DNA from: Immersiella caudata
Lineage: Eukaryota; Ascomycota; Sordariomycetes; Sordariales; Lasiosphaeriaceae
Direction of reading: 5' to 3'
NCBI GenBank assembly: GCA_030512335.1
Contig: JAULSU010000003.1
Location: forward strand, 2,232,001 to 2,296,000
Length of the DNA stretch: 64,000 nucleotides
The notes below the pieces were generated by a model that was not told where the DNA came from, did not search any database, and was given only the letters and a program-made list of their open reading frames with translations. Below, piece after piece: positions 55,481-64,000 of the stretch (position 1 is its first letter; each line of letters begins with the position of its first letter). The translations under genes were made by a program, and so were the position numbers.

Positions 55481-58432
55481 CTAGTACTCGAAATCATCAT
55501 CCACCGATGGACCCTTGTTCTTCGCCACGCTCTCCTGCTTCCGATACATCTCCGCTACCTGGCGGCTCGTTGTCGCCTCATCTGGCTTCTTATCATCTCT
55601 AATCTTGATAAAGCGGGGGAACCGCAAGCTGATACCCTTCTCCCCAGCAGGATCAACACCCTCCTTCATTCCCGCCTTGTAGCGGGGGCTCAGCGTTAGG
55701 TCGGCGGTCTTGACCTCCCAGACGCAGCGAGGCTCAAACCACACATCTGGCTGGTGCTGACCTCCTGAGCTGTGAGCGTAGAAAGGTTTGGGACGCTCTA
55801 TGACGATATTGGAGAGGGACTTGTGGAGCTCCTCGAGGACGGCCTCGCTGAACCCCGTTCCGATGTTACATACGGTTTCGTAGGTGTCAGAGGCGGAGTT
55901 GTAGCAGGCTAGCAAGAAGGCACCGTAGACGGAGGTACGCTTACCCTTGCCGTGGTAAGCGCCGAGGACGACCAGGTCTAGGGAGTCGCCAATACCAGAG
56001 AGGTAGTCTTTCTTGATCTAGTTGGGAGCATGGTTAGCAATCATGCTAGACATGTGAGAAGTAAGATCCCTACCTTGAGCCAGTTGCGACTGCGCTTGCT
56101 TGGCTCGTATCCGCTCTCGGTGCCGTCCAGCATCTTAACCATCAATCCTTCACAGGATGCCTTGACAGACTCGTCCAAGAATGTCTGGATATCGTCCAGC
56201 TCTTGGCCATCCATGCTGGTGGCAAAGGAGAACTCGCCTTCCACGGGTTGGAAGGATTTGTGAAGGAGTTCACGACGCTCACGAAGCGACTTTTCGACCA
56301 CTGCCTCTCCGTTTAGGTACAGGAGGTCAAAAGCAAAGACGCAAACCTTGACTTTGACGTCCTCAACCTTGACATCCTTCTTTTTCCTGGTCATCAGCTG
56401 CTGGAAAGGAAGTACCTTCTTCTCGTCAACATCCCAAGCCACTGACTCGCAGTCCAGGACGAAGCTGGTTGTATCCTCTTTGACCCATGTGTGAAGCTTG
56501 GCGAGAATATCTGGATACTTCTTGGACAGGTCTTCTGAGTTTCTTGAGAAGATCGATGCAACACCACGTCCAACTTCGGTGGTTGCGCTGGGCAAAGATT
56601 GACTGAGCTCCTCCGCTGAGTTCTTTGCGACGTAGTGTATTTGCGCTCTCTCGCCATCGTACTTATACTCACAAGTAAACGTTTGGTCTTCAAAGCGATC
56701 AAGCACCTCCGTGATGGCTTTTGTCGGTTTTGCCAGCATGGGCTTGAGAGGGACACCTGGCCGGAGCTTGCAGTGCTCTCTCAAATTCATAATGCCATGG
56801 TCAATCATCGCTGGAATGATGACATCGTAACTGGGCAACTCGCTGATGCGCACTTAGTAAATGTTTCAAAATGTGTGGGGCCGGGTGGAACTGGACGAAC
56901 CTGTAGACAGTCTTGAGAATGGACTCAGCTTTTTCGATATCAGACGTGCTGGGAACCATGTTCTTTTGCGTAGCTTCGTGCGCGACAATGGCTTGCGCGA
57001 GAGAGACTAGCACGGTCTTCTCGGCGAGACCAAGTCGCAGCTTTCCTTCGAGGAAGCGAACAATATACTTCGCCTCGCTCGGCCCACCCTTGTCCTTGGT
57101 GATATCAACCTTACCCGGGTTTGCGGCATCGGCAGCAGATAGAAGCTTCTTGATGCCGTCGACCTTTCTGCCTTGAGCGCCGTTACCGGTCACTGTAGCG
57201 ATGCCCATCAAGCCTTTATGAACACCTCGAATGGTCAATGCCTTGGGCTTGAACATGGTGGGCTGCGTCGATCGAGACTTGACGGCGACAAGGCCGAGGT
57301 CGCCTATTTCCTTCTGGTCTTGCTTGATAACAGCAAGGCTGCGGCCGGTTGTCTCTCCGATGGCCTTCATGATGAGCGACTCGCCGATTCCAAGCTCGAT
57401 GCCAGCATAGTCAGGGGCAAGTTTATTGATCATGAGGAGTACCGTCGGCAGGAGATCTTCTGGAGTGAGCCTCATGACCTGGTGAAGGAACAGAGAGCAA
57501 TGCTCCATGATAACGAGTCTCTTGGTGGTTAACTCGACCAAAGAGAAGGTCTTGCACAAGGCAGCATATGGTACGGGCTCGCCTGGCTTCCAATCCGGGT
57601 ATGGGTCTTTCGTGGTTGACTTGAGAACAGCTTGAACTGTTTTGCGCACCTTTGCTGCGACTTCGGGCTTCTCCTCTTCGTCCTCCTCTTCATCGTCCAC
57701 TTCCTCCTCCACTTCAGACGCTGTTTCTGAGGCTGGCTCCGGCTCGGCTGTTTTGGCGACCAGGGGCTCTGCCGTCTTCTTCAGGTTCTTGGGCGCCGGC
57801 TCTTTGGAGGATTTTGGGTCGGCTTTGGGCTCAGGCTTTGCGTCGACAGCATCCATGGTCTCATCCTCGTCGTCCTCCACAACCCGACGACCTTTCCTAG
57901 GCCGCTTGCTCGCTGGGGCAGCGAACTCGGCATCGTCCTCGGAGGCATCGTCCTCCTTTTTCACGGGCCCCTTCTTCGCGTTCTTGCTCCCAGCTGGGCG
58001 GCCTCGCTTTTTTGGCTCTGCTAGATGTATGGGTAAGCGGACGTCAGAGGCCAGGAGGGACATTGGCTACCTTTCGCCGTCTCCGCCTTAACCTTTGCGC
58101 TCTTAGCCGGAATCTCCTCCTCCTTTGGTGTTACCTCCACTGCGTCCTCTGCATCCTCTGCGTCCTCTGCGTCCTCTGCGTCATCCACGACGGGTTTCTT
58201 CTCCGTCTTGTTGGAGGGCTTGGTAGAAAACGACAGCTTGGTTTGCTGGGTAGGAGCTGGGGTTTTGGCCCCGTTTGGCTGCGTAAAAAACTTACTAAGT
58301 AGAAGTTAGTAATAAAATCCACAGGCGACCACCAACGCTCAATGGGAGTTGGTGGTGTGCAGACGGGTCTACACACCCCAGCGTTGTCTGTGATGGCTTC
58401 ACGTACCCCAACGTCGTCTGCTTGGGAGGCAT
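55481..58432 (-). CDS. cdc9: DNA ligase I (Cdc9)
   Basis: Five exons (58432-58407, 58294-58071, 58020-56901, 56842-56074, 56017-55481) give 891 residues. The ATP-dependent ligase joins Okazaki fragments and seals repair nicks. The N-terminus has a PCNA-interacting box QTTLGKFF, split by intron 1. A disordered acidic part with EDA repeats follows, then the DNA-binding domain (about 230-460), and the adenylation domain with catalytic Lys in EYKYDGERAQIH (about residue 517). The OB-fold ends in RFPRFIKIRDDK, and the C-terminus is VDDDFEY. Intron 1 (112 nt) contains a diverged copy of the first coding segment and its splice donor. The intron 3 acceptor CATCAG is required to restore SELPSYDVIIPAM. 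Confidence 0.95.
58138..58188 (-). repeat. 9-bp tandem repeat encoding (Glu-Asp-Ala)n
   Basis: Units of GCGTCCTCT (with a GCATCCTCT variant) occur about five times in exon 2 of the ligase gene, read on the coding strand as EDA repeats in the acidic linker. Confidence 0.85.
58295..58406 (-). other. Intron 1 of DNA ligase I with duplicated exon end and donor
   Basis: Read through, the exon continues as QTTLGYVKPS-QTTLGCVDPS: a 30-nt unit holding the end of exon 1 and the GT donor is repeated. The first donor is GTACGT, the copy GTGTGT, 30 nt later. Using either keeps the frame; the second would add ten residues. Branch site and acceptor are CTAAC and ACTTAG. Confidence 0.75.
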
Positions 58433-58610
58433 TCTGAGGAGAGTTCTGGACGCGCTCAATGCGGGCCTGAGAAAATGCCTTGAAGCCAGGTTGGTCAAAG
58501 GTGCAGGCAGATGCGAGGGTAAATAGTGAGTTCACAGGCGTGGTTCCGGGGATAGAGGTCGAACGAGCCGCCCTGGTAGGCCAATCACGTTCAGAGTCCT
58601 GACGCGCTCT

Positions 58611-59120
58611 TTACGCGACTTTTGGGGTGGGAGGCAGCTTTGCGACAGCCGCGTAAAGTGCACGGTCACATGTTGATGGCCCCACATTCCTCCGCTGAAA
58701 GTGGATATCTGCCTGAAGCTCCTTCCCCAGCAAGTAGGTTGTGATACAGCTCAGTTCAGGCAGGAATTCCACAGCCCCAAGTTTCCTGGGCTGACTCATG
58801 TCAACATCTCCTGCTTGAATTGCTTCTGCCTGCATCTCTGAGTTATCTGAAGGGATTGACCGTTTGCCGGACGACCTCGAGAGGTCAAGAAGCTGAGCCG
58901 CATACTCAAAGTGGTCATAGCTCCCTATGTTTTGATTGGAGCTGTTGAGGGCCGGGCTCAGCGCTGAGCTCCCAGTCCAGCGCTGCATGGACGCCAACAT
59001 CAATTGAGTCTCCAACCGGACGGGAGAATTAGGCAGGCACTGCATCTTATTGTGTTTACGGTACCCCTGACCCTCTTTGCTGTATCTACCCGGCACTGGA
59101 GCCCGAGGCTCGGCTGACAT
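58611..59120 (-). CDS. Possible hypothetical protein, 169 aa
   Basis: One frame is open for 216 codons; its first ATG is at 59120. It is polar, rich in Ser/Gln/Asn, and shows no domain, signal peptide or membrane segment. It lies between the divergent ligase and tel1 starts, where a promoter would also be expected. It may be a real lineage-specific gene or only a chance frame. Confidence 0.3.
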   Translation of the reverse strand: MSAEPRAPVPGRYSKEGQGYRKHNKMQCLPNSPVRLETQLMLASMQRWTGSSALSPALNSSNQNIGSYDHFEYAAQLLDLSRSSGKRSIPSDNSEMQAEAIQAGDVDMSQPRKLGAVEFLPELSCITTYLLGKELQADIHFQRRNVGPSTCDRALYAAVAKLPPTPKVA

Positions 59121-59408
59121 GGAACTCGTCGTTGCTTTTTTTTCCACCTTAACTTCGGTTTGCGCAGCGCATTTGATGACATGACATCCAGTTGAGCGAG
59201 CTAGGTGCTCAACTTTGGACGAGCTCAAAGCAGTTAACAGGCTTCTGTGGTCAGGCGCCAACGCTTTACTCTCGACAATCTAACATCTCACCACACCAAG
59301 CAACTGTGGTCGAGTTCTGTATCGGCACAACATTGCCTACCTTCCAACACCAACCACTGCACTGCTGGCCATCAGTTGGGAAGCCATCTCCATCGCCCGC
59401 CAACCAAG

Positions 59409-62400
59409 ATGCCACCACGGTCCAAGGCCTACCTCGGCAACAGCGCCAACTTTAAGGAGATAGCTGGTGCGTAAGATCGAGCTTCTCCTCTAGCGCACGT
59501 TCTAACATTAGACAAAGGCCTCTTGATCAGTTCCTCCGCCACCACGCGAAAGGAAGCTGTCGACAGTGTGTTGCTCCCCGCTATTTATTGACCATCCGCC
59601 ATACTAACACTGTTTCGCAGGCCTCCTCAACTACTTTAAAGGTGCTGATAAGAGTTCTCATAACCAGTCCCAGTATGCACTCCCGTACCTATATTCGAAA
59701 CCCACCGCTCATGTTGAAGCAGGAGTCTATTTGATGACAAAACGTACCACTCGATCCTCGAGTCACTATTTCAGTGCGCCCTCTTTGAGAAGGAGGCATA
59801 TTTCAATACAAAGAAGTCGTCCAAAGTCAGCACTACAGCTAGCATCACACGGCTCGAGAGATGCGCAGAAGCTTTGCGCCTCACCGTCCGCCATGGCGCC
59901 CACAAGATCAAAAGGAAGACAGCAAGGGCTATCGTTGATCATATCACTCAAGTCCTTCCTGGTCCCGAGGATACCTACATAGGACCCCTCCTCAAAGATT
60001 ATGTGAGGGCGCTGACCACATTCCTGGGGGTCCCTACCAACGTCGAGAGCTTGGCTGCCATGACCGGCGAAGGGTGGGGCATTTGCACAGACTTCTGCAT
60101 CGAGGCGCTCTCCCACTACCTTGAGGGTGATGGAGATAGTGGCCCTGGGTCTCGCGCGTCTCCCGCGCCTGGGAGTACCGTCGGCAGGGCGAAATCGGTT
60201 GCGATACCACAGGGCACCAACCAAATTAGTAGTCACATGGCTGTGGATTTCCTCCTCTGCCTGAGCTTCCTCGTCTCATCGACCAATGCCCCGGTGAGCA
60301 GGCGAGCGGAAAGAATCTACCAGGTTGCCTTGCAGATTCTCCAACTCCGCCACATGAAGATTGGCGAGCTACAGAAGGCGGCGTTTTCAGCCCTCACTAG
60401 TATTGTTCAGCGTTCCCAGATCGAAGACGTGGCTCTCACGAAGAAGATTACGCGGTCTCTCGTGCCCCTTCTTTCTTACTGGTGGCAGCCTCGGGCCCTC
60501 TCTCGCGATGCGATGCTGAATTCCATCAGGGACGAGATGCTGAAGACCATTTCAGTTACGCATCTATATCTGGAGGCGCTGCTGCGAGGGCCCTCCGAGG
60601 AGTCACTGCTGCAGGATACAGAGGAACTTCTGGATGCCTTGTGGTCCGAATATTCGCGGCGAGAGGAAAAGGCCCGACTGCAACTGGATGACATCAGTTT
60701 CACAGCAATACGTCTCCCCCAAGATCATCCACGCACTGCAGCGTTCAGCCTACGCCCATTCAACCATTTGGGTGAGCAAAACTGGGCACTTCTAGAAAGT
60801 CTTGCGATTTTAGAATCCATATACTCCAGATCATGTCATGGCGACCAAGTTCAGGCGGAACCTGACATTGACCAGCCGCGCAAAAAGCGACGGATGGCAA
60901 GCAGTCCAAACCGGCTTCATCAGAAAATGCTCTCCGTGGATGTGGCGGTTCAGTTGACTGCTTTACAACTGATTCCGTTTCTAGTCAAACTCGGACAGCT
61001 TTCTCTAGACGACGTTACAGAGATACTCAATGACATTGCGCAGTGCACCCCGACCAAGCAAAGCACGGCGGCTTCGTGGGGAATGCTAGCATTTTCGAGG
61101 TACGCTCCACACCCTGACTTCCGTCTCACCCTTCCGCTCTCTGACAGCCTCAAAGTGCCGCAGCACATGAGTCGGCGAGAGATAAATCTCTCGCTGCATT
61201 CTGGAAGCAAACATGGCAGCAGGGTGTCCGCTCATTGAGTCTGCCCTCAGTCAGCCGCGCCGCTTGTGCGCTGTTGGCATCGATGCTCAAAGCGGATCTC
61301 GTCGCCAAACACGAGCTCACCGATGATCTCACCCTGATGGTCACCACTGCGGACATCAGCGGGCCCGCTGTGGTGGTTGACTCCTCCCTGGCCCTGATGC
61401 CGAGTTTGTTGCGCATCCGCAACCTCCTCTTCCCCAATGCAAGCCAAGCCACCGCGAATTTTATTATTCGATGGGTATTCTTAAAATGGAAGCCGGCCGA
61501 TACTCAGTACGCCTCGACATATGCTATGCACGCAGCCGCCTTTGATATCGTATCCCTATTACGAGCATGCTATGGGATGCCACCTCTCTTCATGACAGCA
61601 CCACTTCGTCAGTTCGGGGGAGTGCTTGCTCAGTTCTGGATGAGCCAGCGGGATGTTCAGCAAACAGTGCGGTATCTTTTGCTTCTGCCAGATGAAGGGT
61701 CGCCGGTCTACTTCCCCTCAGCGGCCCAAGACGACAACAAATCTGCACAGCAGGCTCAAGATTCGGAGTCAACAGAGGCTCACGCGGTCAAACGACTGAT
61801 ACTCGAGTTCTTCTCCCCAAAGATTGAAGAACTACACCAGATGGTTGGGGCCTGGCATAAACGTGGAGCTGAGAACCCGATGCCTGTCTCGACTGAGCGA
61901 CTACAGAGCGTCATTTTGACTTGCCTTGTGGGCTTGTTGATGGTCCCCGATTTCGCAACTTTCAAGTCTCAGATTTCAGAAGACTTTGCCAAGCAGCTGG
62001 ACAGCGTTGTTGACGCAGCACTCAAAGTTGTGCTTGTGTCACCGCAAAGTGAGAGCTTTCTCAACCTAATCATGACCCTTTGCTCGGCACATTTGCCTCT
62101 TCTTCATGCTGAGGAGATCAAAAGGTTGAGAGAGCAGAACTTCCCCTTGTTGAATTTCTTCAGCAAGATTTCCGGCGTGTTGCTGGAAAGGGACAAGCTT
62201 GAGGGCTCCAATCAGCACCCAGATTCTATGGACATCGACGATGAGTTTGACTCGCAATCAAGCCGTAACAGTAACACAATATCGAAGACCAAGATCCTAC
62301 CGAGGCGCGATATTTGGCTATGCCATACTCCGGAAGCTTTCTACCTGGAGACTGCTCTTCGTATTCACTACCTTGATGCCATTCGCGAAGATGAGGGCAC

Positions 62401-64000
62401 TGTTGGCATGGCGAACGAGACATTCATATCCCGCCTCACGCAATTGACAAACGAGCAATTTTTACAATGCCGAGTCTTCATGAAGGAACTGTTCCAGTTC
62501 GTCGAAATCAGCAGCTGGGAGGGGGTGGAAGATGTCCTCGAAAAGGTTGGTGGGGTGATCAGCGAAAGCAAGTTTTCGTGCTGCGAGGCCTCGCTCTGCA
62601 CTTGCATTGATGTGTTAGCTGGTCTCAGCCATTACTGGAGCGGGAAGCTTGCGATAGGAGGGCAAGTTCAAGGGTTGGGAGGTGACCTGTACCATTATTT
62701 GGTCACTCGCTCCTTGCCCAATAACTCGTTGTCGGCAACCACGCAACGCTTCCTCTCGAGGCTGCTATTCAGGTTGCTCGAAATCGCCCCAGATCACGCG
62801 GCAAAACTCAAGTTACCCTCTTTCCGATCAACCCTTCTCACTATCCTACAGGATGGTCCGATGGAAGTTAAGTTCGCCGTTGGTCTCATGCTACCAAAGC
62901 TTTTCGGGCTCTACATCTTGAAGACGCACGACGATATATTCGTCGACGTTCTAGAGAGGCTGCCCGTGGATCCTCAGAACCATGAAGGGATTGCTTTCCG
63001 GCTGTTCGCGCTGGCTGAGATGGCGTGCAAGTGGCCTACACTGCTGCGGAGATGCATCTACCATATATTCGAAATCCCCGGCAAGATATCCGAGTCTGCA
63101 AAGTACGCGGCTAGTTGCTTGCAGCGGATCGCAACGTCACTGAAACTCACCGGTCCGAAGGAGCTGTTCTCGCTCTTTGCCCCCCAGTTACTCTATACAT
63201 GGTTGGACGGCGACTCTATTGACGACATACCCTTCGCCATTTTTGGGTTTTCAGGCCTCCAGGATCTCCTGTCGGAGGCCCACACCGAAGCAGTGGCCAT
63301 CTTGCTTATGCGTGGGCAAGAGAAAGACGCCCTGGGCTTAGCAAAGACGCTGTGTGTAAGCCCAGAGGAGCTAATCCACCGAGCGTTTACCAAAATCATG
63401 GCATACAGCATCGCCCACGATATCAGCGTCACGACTGGCGACGGTTATGTCACTGGTGAAGCTCGGGTAAGAAAGATACTGGGAAAGGAAAAGTTCCTCG
63501 AAAACATTCATCTCAACTTCGTGGACATTATTGCCACATTCTTTGACATATTTGACCAAGAGGACCCGATCGAACAGTCCTTTGCCAAAGACGAGAAGTT
63601 CGCCTACGCTTCAAACATCATGGCAAAAATCAAGGAGTTTGGCCATCTCTCAACCGCGTTGCCTCCGAACCAACAGCCAATGTTCAAAGCCAAGTATTTG
63701 CAGAGGGAAATCGTGCATCTCTGCAGCCGGACATCATTTGAACCAGAAAATCTCTGGACGCCCCCTCTGATCGTTTTTGTGGCACGCAAGCTTCTCAACA
63801 CGATCCATCCCGCCTTGGGGCCCCTTCATGCCTGTTCTGTGCTTCGGAAGATCCGCGTTCTGATTTGCTTGGCTGGTCCACGCGCGTTGGCCTCCTACCC
63901 CCTGGAAATGCTGCTCTACTCGACGCGAGACTTCGTTCTTGACCCGGAGAGTGCAGATGACGCTCTTGGCATCGCCAAATATCTTATCCTCGGAGGGGCA
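59409..64000 (+). CDS. tel1: TEL1 (ATM-type checkpoint kinase), 5' part
   Basis: The gene runs off the window, with about 1460 residues present and the kinase domain missing. Exons are 59409-59466, 59518-59565, 59621-59672, 59723-61099 and 61156 to the edge. Tel1 responds to DNA double-strand breaks and maintains telomeres. The N-terminus carries a TAN-like motif (LISSSATTRKEAVDSLLNYF) then DDKTYHSILESLF, and the rest is a HEAT-repeat solenoid. The segment SMDIDDEFDSQ is typical of fungal Tel1. Exon 2 may instead start at 59512 (TAG acceptor, two residues longer). Intron 4 (56 nt) skips a CAG right beside the branch site and uses AAG, giving WGMLAFSSAAAHESARDKS. Neurospora mus-21 is the likely counterpart. 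HEAT proteins of other kinds are unlikely. Confidence 0.92.

Overview
The window is nuclear DNA of a filamentous ascomycete. The evidence is genes with 50-110 nt introns (GTATGT/GTAAGT donors, CTAAC/CTGAC branch sites), moderately GC-rich coding DNA, and a gene set typical of Pezizomycotina, probably Sordariomycetes (cell-wall MAPKK, long-tailed alpha-actinin, thymine dioxygenase, Zn2Cys6 regulator). I see no tRNA, rRNA, CRISPR array or intact transposon. The species cannot be fixed from sequence reading alone.

Layout. 0-5 kb: one acidic hypothetical gene, then a 3.8 kb gene-free stretch. 5-13 kb: CAF17/IBA57 (Fe-S assembly), a Cwf23-type J protein, a divergent pair that looks like thymine-7-hydroxylase plus iso-orotate decarboxylase around a GATA-rich promoter, and the DEAD-box helicase Dbp8. 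15.5-22 kb: the MAPKK Mkk1 and the pseudouridine synthase Pus7. 22.4-23.3 kb: a small secreted cysteine-rich protein built from two copies of one module, each cut by an intron at the same place. 25-31 kb: alpha-actinin and a membrane-anchored septin-like GTPase. 32-40 kb: a RING protein with an RD/RE-rich tail, Rab5 and KRI1. 40-50 kb: a 1116-residue Zn2Cys6 regulator with about 6 kb of gene-free DNA upstream. 50-64 kb: a neurochondrin-like protein, a CLC chloride transporter/channel with an apparent one-base frameshift in an A9 run, DNA ligase I, and the 5' half of the ATM-type kinase TEL1, cut by the window edge.

Most genes are housekeeping (ribosome biogenesis, splicing, DNA repair, cytoskeleton, endosome traffic). 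Only the thymine-salvage pair looks like a functional gene cluster: its products would convert thymine to iso-orotate and then uracil, and the shared promoter carries several GATA-factor sites, suggesting nitrogen control. The most novel item is the duplicated six-cysteine secreted protein at 22441-23266. Spliced models below were built by hand from splice signals, reading frame and family knowledge; each closes in frame except the CLC gene.
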